From: DAOUAJ01 sp034433615
GTDB taxonomy: Bacteria > Chloroflexota > Anaerolineae > DUEN01
DNA: 20,703 nt
Assembly (NCBI GenBank): GCA_034433615.1
Contig: DAOUAJ010000059.1
Coordinates: forward strand, 1-20,703
Direction of reading: 5' to 3'
The position numbers were made by a program, and so were the translations under genes. Shown piece after piece: positions 13,885-20,164 of the stretch. Positions within the stretch are counted from its first letter, which is position 1. Each line of letters opens with the position of its first letter. The notes beneath the pieces were generated by a model. It was not told the origin of the DNA and searched no databases. It saw nothing but the letters and a program-made list of their open reading frames with translations.

Positions 13885-14606
13885 GCGAGGCACGAAAGGC
13901 CATCCTGGGCCGGCTGCACCGGGCATTGTCTGCAGGATCGTCTGGACAGGCGCGGCCGCCCTTCCTTCATTCTCGCCCGTTTCCTTCCCATCGTGAGCCG
14001 GTTACCCATGTTGCGGGTGATCGTCACGAGTGGATGATCCGATTCGGCCAGGAGATCGAACGGCTAGGCGGCACATGGGAGTACGCGGAAACGGTCGCGG
14101 CGGCCCGGCTGAGCCTGCTGGCCCGCTTTCAGACGGAACACATCCGGTGGGTGTTGGCCTGGGACCCCGGCCTGTGGCCGCTGCCGGGGTTGTACGACGC
14201 GCTCTCCACGGTCGGTGTTGACGTGATCGTCCCGAATTTCCGCTCAGGGGATCGGGTGGACGTGCTGCGGCAGGCGGTGGAGGTAGATTTGGGCATCACC
14301 GGCGCGGAGGCGGCCCTGGCCAGCACGGGGACGCTGGTGGTGCGAAGCGGCCCCGGCTTCAGCCGGCTGGCCTCCCTCATCACGCCGCGTCACCTGGCGC
14401 TGGTGCCCATGTCTCGCCTCTATCCCAATCTGGAAACATGGTTGTCGGACCTGCAGATGACCGGTCGGGCGAAGGAGTTCTTCACCGGGGCCAGCAACGT
14501 GACGTTGATCAGCGGCCCCAGCCGCACTGCCGACATCGAGATGACGCTGACGTTGGGTGTGCATGGGCCGCGGCAAGTCAACGTTCTCTTCTTCGAGGAG
14601 CGGTGA
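13881..14606 (+). CDS. lutC: LutC-type LUD domain protein
   Basis: This is a LutC/YkgG-type LUD domain protein, the third component of the LutABC lactate oxidation system. Recognisable parts are the N-terminal MSEARKAILGRLHRAL, GITGAEAALASTGTLVV, SRLASLITPRHLALVP and the closing NVTLISGPSRTADIEMTLTLGVHGP, which is the strongest signature. It has 241 residues. ATGA at 13881-13884 overlaps the lutB stop, so the two are translated together. The next gene starts two bases after its stop codon, suggesting one transcript. Confidence 0.93.
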   Translation: MSEARKAILGRLHRALSAGSSGQARPPFLHSRPFPSHREPVTHVAGDRHEWMIRFGQEIERLGGTWEYAETVAAARLSLLARFQTEHIRWVLAWDPGLWPLPGLYDALSTVGVDVIVPNFRSGDRVDVLRQAVEVDLGITGAEAALASTGTLVVRSGPGFSRLASLITPRHLALVPMSRLYPNLETWLSDLQMTGRAKEFFTGASNVTLISGPSRTADIEMTLTLGVHGPRQVNVLFFEER

Positions 14607-14608
14607 AA

Positions 14609-14983
14609 ATGGGCCTGACAGTGTTGGAAATTGAGGTCGGAAACCCGGCCAACCCTGAAGTGACGGAGAAGGTGGATCTCCTGATTGACTCTGGGGCTAT
14701 CTATTCCGTGGTTCCCACCCCCATTTTAGAAAAGCTTGGCATCAAACCGCTGGCGGAACAGGAATTCCGGCTGGCAGATGGCACCAAGGTCGTGCGCAAG
14801 AAGGGCATCGCGCTCTTCAAATACGGTGAAAGGGTAGGTGGAGCTGACGTCATCTTCGGTGAAGAAGGCGATTATAAACTTCTGGGGGCGTTTACTCTTG
14901 AGACGCTTGGGTTCGTCCTCGACCCATTGAGGCGGGAGCTGAAACCGTTGCCCATGCTTCTCGCCGCTAAATCCCGCCCTTGA
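14609..14983 (+). CDS. Small clan AA (retropepsin-like) aspartic protease
   Basis: The 124-residue protein carries the single-domain retropepsin-like pattern: LLIDSGAIYSVVP with the likely catalytic Asp27 in DSG, LADGTKVVRKKGIALF, and a closing LLGAFTLETLGFVLDP that corresponds to the hydrophobic-hydrophobic-glycine motif. Such proteins should work as dimers, each giving one aspartate. It starts two bases after lutC, with GAGGAG at 14595-14600 as ribosome binding site inside the lutC end. Its biological role is unknown. The family is frequent in cyanobacteria and Chloroflexota as short stand-alone proteins. Cotranscription with lutBC may be accidental. Confidence 0.8.
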   Translation: MGLTVLEIEVGNPANPEVTEKVDLLIDSGAIYSVVPTPILEKLGIKPLAEQEFRLADGTKVVRKKGIALFKYGERVGGADVIFGEEGDYKLLGAFTLETLGFVLDPLRRELKPLPMLLAAKSRP

Positions 14984-15067
14984 AGGAGCGTGGGGCGTCA
15001 CCAGCCTCTGCCGATAAAAAATTCTGTTAGCGCGCCAAAGGGATGGGATCAATTCCCTGAAATCGAC

Positions 15068-15140
15068 AGGACACAAGACGCAAGATGCAGGATGCGGGCT
15101 CTCTGTATCTTGCATCTTGTATCCTGCATCCTGTATCCTG
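15068..15140 (+). repeat. Inverted arrays of heptanucleotide units (ARGAYRC)
   Basis: The left arm (15068-15095) consists of four 7-bp units: AGGACAC, AAGACGC, AAGATGC, AGGATGC. The right arm (about 15105-15140) read on the - strand consists of five: AGGATAC, AGGATGC, AGGATAC, AAGATGC, AAGATAC. The arms can pair as an imperfect long hairpin with a loop of about nine bases. It ends six bases before the AAGGAGG ribosome binding site of the next gene. A spurious upstream extension of that gene reads through it. Confidence 0.85.
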
Positions 15141-15157
15141 ACACTAAGGAGGTAGAC

Positions 15158-16327
15158 ATGGCCAAAACAGTCAACGTAGCCCTCGTCGGCTACAAGTTCA
15201 TGGGGCGTGCCCACTCCAACGCCTTCCGCCAGGCCCCGGTCTTCTTCCCTGAGTTGCCGGTCAAGCCCGTGATGAAAGTGCTGGTCGGGCGCAACCGGGA
15301 CGCGGTGAAGGCCGTGGCCGATCAGTTCGGCTGGGAGGAGATTGCCACCGACTGGCATGAGGTGGTGGAGCGGGACGACATTCAGGTGATTGACATCGGT
15401 TCGCCGGGCAACACTCACGCCGAGATCGCCATCGCCGCGGCCAAGGCGGGCAAGCACATCATCTGCGAAAAGCCGCTGGCCAACACGCTGGACGAGGCCA
15501 AGGCGATGGTCAAGGCCGCACGCGAGGCGAAAGTCACCACGTTGTGCAACTACAACTACCGCCGGGTGCCGGCGGTCCGCCTGGCCAGGAAGCTGGTTCA
15601 ATCCGGCGCGCTGGGGGAGATTCGCCACTACCGCGGCACCTATCTCCAGGACTGGATCACCGACCCCAACTTCCCGCTAGTCTGGCGGCTACGCAAGGAA
15701 ATCGCGGGCGCGGGCGCGCTGGGCGACATTGGCTCTCACAACGTTGATCTGTGCCGCTACATCGTGGGCGAGCCCATCCGCGTCACGGCTTTGACCAAGA
15801 CGTTCATCAAGCAACGCCCGTTGCCGGCGGAGGACATGGGGGCGTGGGGCTCGGCGGCCGGCGGTGGCATGGGCGAGGTGACTGTAGACGATGCCGCGCT
15901 GATCATCGCTGAACTGGAGAACGGCGCGGTGGCTTCGTTCGAGGCGACCCGCTTCGCGCTGGGCCGCAAGAACTACAACCGATTCGAAATCAACGGCTCC
16001 AAGGGGTCCATCGCCTTCAATTTCGAGCGCATGAACGAGCTAGAGTATTACGATGGCACCCAGCCCAGCGACCGGCAAGGGTGGACGGTGATCCTGGCGA
16101 CCAATGCGGGTGATCACGATTACATCTCCCACTGGTGGCCCCCTGGCCATCCCATCGGCTACGAGCACACCTTCACTCATGCCGTCGTAGATTTCCTCAC
16201 CGCGCTGGACAAGGGCGAGCAGCCTGACTCGGACTTCCTCAGCGGCGCGCAGACCGACGCCGTGGTGGACGCCGTGCTGAAATCGGCGGAGTCCGGCCAG
16301 TGGGTGACGGTGGAGAGGCTGAAGTAG
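15158..16327 (+). CDS. Gfo/Idh/MocA family oxidoreductase (first of three)
   Basis: This is an NAD(P)-dependent sugar oxidoreductase of the Gfo/Idh/MocA family. The N-terminal Rossmann part starts VALVGYKFMGRAHS, where the usual GxGxxG is changed to GYKFMG. The catalytic EKP motif has Lys105 (ICEKPLA) and the substrate site DxxxH has Asp190 and His194 (GDIGSHNVDL). The start is ATG 15158, five bases after a perfect AAGGAGG; the longer frame from 14990 reads through a repeat and is rejected. The length is 389 residues. The protein is less like the two following homologues than they are like each other. A strong hairpin follows at 16388. The sugar substrate is unknown. Confidence 0.92.
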   Translation: MAKTVNVALVGYKFMGRAHSNAFRQAPVFFPELPVKPVMKVLVGRNRDAVKAVADQFGWEEIATDWHEVVERDDIQVIDIGSPGNTHAEIAIAAAKAGKHIICEKPLANTLDEAKAMVKAAREAKVTTLCNYNYRRVPAVRLARKLVQSGALGEIRHYRGTYLQDWITDPNFPLVWRLRKEIAGAGALGDIGSHNVDLCRYIVGEPIRVTALTKTFIKQRPLPAEDMGAWGSAAGGGMGEVTVDDAALIIAELENGAVASFEATRFALGRKNYNRFEINGSKGSIAFNFERMNELEYYDGTQPSDRQGWTVILATNAGDHDYISHWWPPGHPIGYEHTFTHAVVDFLTALDKGEQPDSDFLSGAQTDAVVDAVLKSAESGQWVTVERLK

Positions 16328-16387
16328 CGTAAATAGCCCTTATCGTCCTCCTGGCGCTTCTTCGGTCGAAGTGGGGGGAGGGAAAAG

Positions 16388-16426
16388 AAGAGACAGGGCC
16401 GGGGACGTCGCCCGGCCCTGTCTCTT
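16388..16426 (+). terminator. Perfect 16-bp stem hairpin, probable terminator or processing signal
   Basis: AAGAGACAGGGCCGGG (16388-16403) pairs perfectly with 16411-16426 around a 7-base loop. It lies 60 bp after the first Gfo/Idh gene. There is no T-run on the + strand after it, so it is not a classical rho-independent terminator; it could also stop or protect transcripts. The rest of the gap 16328-16533 holds only a weak inverted repeat (CACGGAT 16464, ATCCGTG 16495) and the ribosome binding site of the next gene. Confidence 0.55.
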
Positions 16427-16533
16427 GGCCGTAGTCATTGGTCACCCTGAGCGAAGAGCACGGCACGGATCCACGGAATGAGCTGGCGTGGTGCATCCGT
16501 GTGAAGGGATGGTAGAAAGACAGGAAGGGAGCT

Positions 16534-17538
16534 ATGCTACGAGTCGGCATCCTGGGCACGGGGACGATGGGGACCTTACATGCCCATCACCTGCGCCAGA
16601 TCTCTGGTGTCCATCTGGTCGGCGTGACCGCGGAACCGGCCAGCGAGGCGGACGCCCTGGCCGCCAGCCTGGGCGTGCAACGCTACGACTCTGCGGAGGC
16701 GCTGCTGGCCGATCCGGCGATTGACGCCGTCGTGATCGCCACCCCTACACCAACCCATGCCGACCTGATCGTGTCGTCGGCGCAACGAGGCAAGCATGTC
16801 TTTTGCGAGAAGCCGCTGGCTCGCCACCTGAAGGATGGCCAACGAGCTGTGGAAGCTTGTCGGCAAGCGGGCGTCCGGCTAATGATCGGGCATGTAGTGC
16901 GCTTCTTCCCGGAGTACGAACGCGTGAAAGAATTGATAGACCAGGGGGCGATCGGTAAGCCGGCGGTGCTGCGCTTCAGCCGGGTGGCCCCGTTCCCGCG
17001 GGTGGGAAAGAACAACTGGTATGCAGACCCCGCGGCCAGCGGTGGCGTCATCCTGGACCTGATGTTGCATGACATGGACACACTGCGCTGGTATTGCGGC
17101 GACATCGTGCGCGTTTACGCCCACAGCCTCACCGGGCGCGTCCCGAACCGCGATTACGCCCTGATCACCATGCGCATGGCCTCCGGAGCGATCGCCCACC
17201 TGGAGGGGTCGTGGTCCCATCCGGGCGGCTTCCGCACCCGGCTGGAGGTCGCCGGCGACGGCGGGGTGCTCACTGTGGACAGCCGGGAGAGCTCGCCCAT
17301 CCAGGCGGAAAAGTGGACGACGGAGGGGTTCGGCGGGGGCGTGGTCTTGCCAGAGAGCCCCCTGGCGGAGAGCCCGTACCTGGTCGAGCTGCGCCACTGG
17401 GTGGATCACGTCGTGAAGGGCACGCCGCTGCGGGTAACGCCGGAGGACGCGCTCCGGGCGCTGGAGGCTGGCCTGGCGGCCATGGAGTCGGCCGCCACAG
17501 GGCGGGTGATCACGCTGGCCGACGGAGGTGCTGCATGA
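16534..17538 (+). CDS. Gfo/Idh/MocA family oxidoreductase (second of three)
   Basis: This has a classical Rossmann start MLRVGILGTGTMGTLHAHHL with GTGTMG at residues 8-13. The EKP motif holds Lys93 (FCEKPLARHL) and the DxxxH motif Asp175 and His179 (DLMLHDMD), the usual catalytic set of inositol/sugar dehydrogenases. The protein has 334 residues, typical for the family. AGGAAGGGAG lies before the start. The stop overlaps the start of the third homologue by 4 bp. Inositol 2-dehydrogenase is a common annotation for such proteins, but the substrate cannot be read from sequence alone. Confidence 0.92.
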   Translation: MLRVGILGTGTMGTLHAHHLRQISGVHLVGVTAEPASEADALAASLGVQRYDSAEALLADPAIDAVVIATPTPTHADLIVSSAQRGKHVFCEKPLARHLKDGQRAVEACRQAGVRLMIGHVVRFFPEYERVKELIDQGAIGKPAVLRFSRVAPFPRVGKNNWYADPAASGGVILDLMLHDMDTLRWYCGDIVRVYAHSLTGRVPNRDYALITMRMASGAIAHLEGSWSHPGGFRTRLEVAGDGGVLTVDSRESSPIQAEKWTTEGFGGGVVLPESPLAESPYLVELRHWVDHVVKGTPLRVTPEDALRALEAGLAAMESAATGRVITLADGGAA

Positions 17539-18524
17539 AGATCGCCATCCTCAGCTTTGCCCACATGCACGCGCTCAGCTATGCCGCGTGCTTGCAGCAA
17601 TTGCCAGAGGTGGAGTTGGCAGCCATCTGGGACGAAGAGGCCGATCGGGGTCAGGCGATGGCGGAGCGGTTCCAGGCTCGCTTTGTGCCGGACCTGGACG
17701 CGCTGCTGCGCGATGAGGAGACCGCTGGCGTCATCATCACGGCGGCCAACGCCGATCACAAGGACCTGGCGATCGCCGCGGCGCAGGCGGGCAAGCACAT
17801 TTTGTGCGAGAAACCCATCGCCACCACGCTGGCCGATGCGCGGGCCATGATCGAGGCTGCGAACGCGGCGGGTGTCAAGCTGATGACAGCCTTCCCGGTG
17901 CGCTATAATCCGCCCACCCGTCGCGTGTACGCGCGCGTGCGCGCTGGTGAGATCGGCCCGATCTTGGGGGCCAAGTGTACCAACCACGGCTCCATGCCCG
18001 GTGGCTGGTTCGTCCAGCGCGAGCGAGCCGGCGGCGGTGCGGTGATGGATCACACCGTCCACGTGGCCGACCTGTTGCGTTGGATGCTCCAGGATGAGGT
18101 GGCAGAGGTGTACGCCGAGATCGGCCATCTGCTCTACCCGGACCTCGGCATTGACGATTGCGGCCTGCTCTCCATGCGCTTTGCCTCAGGCGCGTTCGCC
18201 ACACTGGACACCTCGTGGTCGCGGCCACCCATCTTCCCCACCTGGGGCGACGTGACGATGGAGCTGGTGGGGCGAGACGGTGTGTTGATCCTCGACGCGT
18301 TCCGCCAGAACGTGGAGGTCTACAGCCAGGCGCAGAATCGGGTCTACTGGTCGCACTGGGGCAGCAACATGGATCTGGGGATGATCGCCGACTGGGTGCG
18401 GGCCATCCGAGAAGACGCGCCGGCGCCCATCACCGGGCACGATGGGCTGAAGGCGCTGGAGGTCGCGCTGGCGGCCTACCGATCAGCGGAGGAGGAGCAG
18501 CCTGTGGCACTGCCTTTGACGTAA
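17535..18524 (+). CDS. Gfo/Idh/MocA family oxidoreductase (third of three)
   Basis: The protein has 329 residues and the family landmarks Lys93 in LCEKPIA and Asp172/His176 in VMDHTVHVADLL. The N-terminus MKIAILSFAHMHALSYAACL replaces the glycine-rich loop with SFAHMH, a variant seen in some Gfo/Idh members that start with a histidine-rich segment; cofactor binding may therefore differ. ATGA 17535-17538 couples it to the second gene, and GGAGG lies before it inside that gene. A paired arrangement of two such enzymes suggests successive oxidation and reduction at different carbons of a sugar, as in known 3-keto-sugar pathways; this is inference. Confidence 0.9.
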   Translation: MKIAILSFAHMHALSYAACLQQLPEVELAAIWDEEADRGQAMAERFQARFVPDLDALLRDEETAGVIITAANADHKDLAIAAAQAGKHILCEKPIATTLADARAMIEAANAAGVKLMTAFPVRYNPPTRRVYARVRAGEIGPILGAKCTNHGSMPGGWFVQRERAGGGAVMDHTVHVADLLRWMLQDEVAEVYAEIGHLLYPDLGIDDCGLLSMRFASGAFATLDTSWSRPPIFPTWGDVTMELVGRDGVLILDAFRQNVEVYSQAQNRVYWSHWGSNMDLGMIADWVRAIREDAPAPITGHDGLKALEVALAAYRSAEEEQPVALPLT

Positions 18525-18649
18525 TGCTTGACGCAAATGTGGTGATTAAAATGGCTTCTGAGATCACACCCGAACAGAGGAGATCGCGGCGCAAATTGAT
18601 GGCTCCGTTTTGTAGTTTTCTAGAAGATCTTCGTCCATCACGGGATTAG
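18524..18649 (+). CDS. Possible small protein or relic of 41 residues
   Basis: ATG 18524 overlaps the stop of the third Gfo/Idh gene by one base. The frame reads MLDANVVIKMASEITPEQRR, then a short basic stretch and a tail ending at TAG 18647, which overlaps the 3' end of the convergent GalU-like gene by 12 bp. I do not recognise it. The ITPEQRRSRR segment looks like a real amphipathic, basic piece of protein, but the tail does not. It could be a coupled small gene or a decayed antitoxin. GAAGATCTTC, a 10-bp palindrome, lies inside it at 18623-18632. Confidence 0.3.
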   Translation: MLDANVVIKMASEITPEQRRSRRKLMAPFCSFLEDLRPSRD

Positions 18650-19534
18650 CCCGGCGAAGGCGGCCACAGTGTGCGCGTACTCGGCTGGCCGGCCCATGTC
18701 GAAGGAGCGACCGTCCACCTCGTAGGCCCACATCGGCTCATCTTTGAGCATAAGCTGCAATGCCGAAGTCAGTTGGATCTCGCCGCGCTCGCGCAGGTTG
18801 TGATCGAGCAGGTGTTGCAAGTGATCGAAAATGGGCGCGGTCAGCGCGTACTGGCCGTACACGCCCAGGTACCACCCGTCAGGCAGGCCGCGGGTGCGCA
18901 GATGCTCCCAGGCGTAGTCCGCGGCCGGCTTCTCAGCGATGTGGCTCAGCCGGTAGAGTCGAGCTACTCGTGAATCCTGCTCGCCGGCCATGACGCCGAT
19001 GGCGTAGATGGCGTTCTCCGGGACGCGCTGAGCGGCCAGGACGGAATGGCCGGTGTACTCGAAGGCATCTATGATTTGCTGGGCGCAGGTGCGAGGCGTG
19101 GCGCTGCGGTAGAGGTGATCGCCCAACAAGAGCAGGAACGGCTCATCGCCGACAAAGGGCCGGGCACAGAAAACGGCATGGCCGAAGCCCTCTTGAGTCG
19201 GCTGCACGATGAACCGCAGGCGCTCGGCGATTCGCCGCAAGTGCTCGGTTTGCTCAATGGCCTGGGAGAGCTTGCTGAGGCGGCCATTGAGCTCATCGGA
19301 GAGAGGGCGGCTGAAGTAAGCCCGGAATACCTCTTCATCGCCCGGCTGCACGATGAGGCACACCTCCTCGACGCCAGCACTGAGTGCCTCTTCGATGATG
19401 TGCTGGATGACGGGCTTGGCGATCCCGTCGGGACCGACGACGGGGAACAGCTCTTTCTTGACGGCGCGGGTGGCCGGGTAGAGGCGGGTCCCCAGCCCGG
19501 CGACCGGGATGACAGCTTTGCGGATAGGTGGCAC
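18638..19534 (-). CDS. GalU-like UTP:sugar-1-phosphate uridylyltransferase
   Basis: The protein matches bacterial UTP-glucose-1-phosphate uridylyltransferases: N-terminal AVIPVAGLGTRLYPATRAVKKELFPVV (nucleotide-binding loop GLGTR and the basic KKE segment), KPVIQHIIEEALSAGVEEV, a long middle with PTQEGFGHAVFCAR and LLLGDHLY (metal-binding Asp), then AEKPAADYAWE, and GEIQLTSALQLML near the C-terminus. It would join a sugar 1-phosphate and UTP to give a UDP-sugar plus diphosphate in the cytoplasm. It has 298 residues, the usual length. AGGAG lies six bases before the start. It stands alone on the - strand with its own promoter. Together with the glucuronokinase-like gene at the window start it could serve UDP-glucuronate formation; glucose 1-phosphate is the default substrate. 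Confidence 0.88.
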   Translation of the reverse strand: MPPIRKAVIPVAGLGTRLYPATRAVKKELFPVVGPDGIAKPVIQHIIEEALSAGVEEVCLIVQPGDEEVFRAYFSRPLSDELNGRLSKLSQAIEQTEHLRRIAERLRFIVQPTQEGFGHAVFCARPFVGDEPFLLLLGDHLYRSATPRTCAQQIIDAFEYTGHSVLAAQRVPENAIYAIGVMAGEQDSRVARLYRLSHIAEKPAADYAWEHLRTRGLPDGWYLGVYGQYALTAPIFDHLQHLLDHNLRERGEIQLTSALQLMLKDEPMWAYEVDGRSFDMGRPAEYAHTVAAFAGLIP

Positions 19535-19589
19535 GGTGAGCTCCTGGCTGTTGGAAATTTCAAAGACGGAAACGTATTTTCAGGGCACT

Positions 19590-19610
19590 CGCTTCACGTT
19601 TCACGCCTCG
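19590..19610 (-). repeat. Three heptanucleotide units in the GalU-like leader
   Basis: CGCTTCA CGTTTCA CGCCTCG on the + strand reads CGAGGCG TGAAACG TGAAGCG on the - strand. The TGAAACG unit is the same as in the hairpin at 5112-5170. The run lies just downstream of the -10 box, over or near the expected transcription start of the - strand gene. Confidence 0.55.
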
Positions 19611-19613
19611 CCG

Positions 19614-19642
19614 ATTATAACCCAGTATTAGAGGAAGGCCAA
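19614..19642 (-). promoter_or_regulatory. Sigma-70-type promoter for the GalU-like gene
   Basis: On the - strand TTGGCC (19642-19637) is followed after exactly 17 bp by a perfect TATAAT (19619-19614). The gene starts at 19534, leaving a leader of about 70 bases that contains heptanucleotide units. The -35 box overlaps the ribosome binding site of the small + strand ORF at 19645, so the two strands share control sequence here. Confidence 0.6.
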
Positions 19643-19644
19643 CC

Positions 19645-19776
19645 GTGACAACACAGCTTGAACTGGCCTGGATCCCTCAGCCCAAATCGGTCGAGTGGTT
19701 ATTAGGACGTTTCACCTGGGAAAGGGTGGAAGCCCTGGTCGTTGCTCAGCTTAAGTTGACACAGATGCAACCGTGA
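19645..19776 (+). CDS. Possible 43-residue protein or truncated gene start
   Basis: GTG 19645 is preceded by GAGGAAGG (19631-19638), a good ribosome binding site. The frame reads MTTQLELAWIPQPKSVEWLL, then GRFTWERVEALVVAQLKLTQ and ends at TGA 19774. I do not recognise it. It overlaps the next ORF by 4 bp (GTGA). It may be the original start of a gene whose middle was deleted. Confidence 0.3.
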   Translation: MTTQLELAWIPQPKSVEWLLGRFTWERVEALVVAQLKLTQMQP

Positions 19777-20078
19777 TTGACCAAGCGATGCTGCAAGAGG
19801 CCACCGGGGTCAGAGACGATAGCCTGAAGCTGGTGCGGAGTTATGCCGGCCTGGGCTATCGGGGTGGCTGGCAGAGCGCCTGGGGGTTGCCGAAAGAAAC
19901 CGAAGCTGTGGCCACTATGGGCAGTGTCTACGTGTTCTGGGCTGAAGACATCGGCAGGTGGCAGGCAGCCCTGGCCGGCCTGGAAGCGACCGGCATCGGC
20001 CACCGCCGGATGGAGGGATTCGGCCGGGTGCGGGTGTGCGATGAGTTCCATCTGATCTTGAGGGAGGGAGCGAAATGA
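19773..20078 (+). pseudogene. Csx10-like (type III-D CRISPR RAMP) C-terminal remnant
   Basis: The 101-residue frame reads YRGGWQSAWGLPKETEAVA, then MGSVYVFW, LAGLEATGIGHRRMEGFGRV and VCDEFH. The sequence 'GGW-x-WGLPKP...AAGSVFVF...GIGERR.EGFGRV' is what I remember of the C-terminus of Csx10-type RAMP proteins, where GIG-x-EGFG is the glycine-rich RAMP loop. RAMP proteins are full-length at about 400-500 residues, so only the end is left. An in-frame stop lies upstream at 19752. No other cas gene and no CRISPR array is in the window. The assignment rests on motif memory; a different RAMP protein is possible. Confidence 0.55.
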
Positions 20079-20164
20079 ACGCAACTGTGACTCAATACGA
20101 AGAAGTGCGCCGCAATCATTTTACCCGAGTGGGGGGCATTTCGCCCGCATACAGCTTGCGATAG
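20075..20164 (+). pseudogene. Truncated start of a further gene after the Csx10-like relic
   Basis: ATGA 20075-20078 overlaps the end of the Csx10-like frame and a GAGGGAG ribosome binding site lies just before it. The frame reads MNATVTQYEEVRRNHFTRVG and then runs antisense into the 3' end of the polyol dehydrogenase gene, stopping at 20162. The first 15 or so residues look like a genuine gene start that was cut off when the flanking sequence joined near 20100-20120. I do not recognise the product. Confidence 0.35.

Noticed and set aside
14990..15157. Longer N-terminus of the first Gfo/Idh protein
   Set aside because: The extension translates a heptad repeat and lies upstream of a perfect AAGGAGG placed for ATG 15158.
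16464..16501. Inverted repeat CACGGAT/ATCCGTG as an operator
   Set aside because: The arms are short and 24 bp apart; such a pair is expected by chance in a GC-rich gap.
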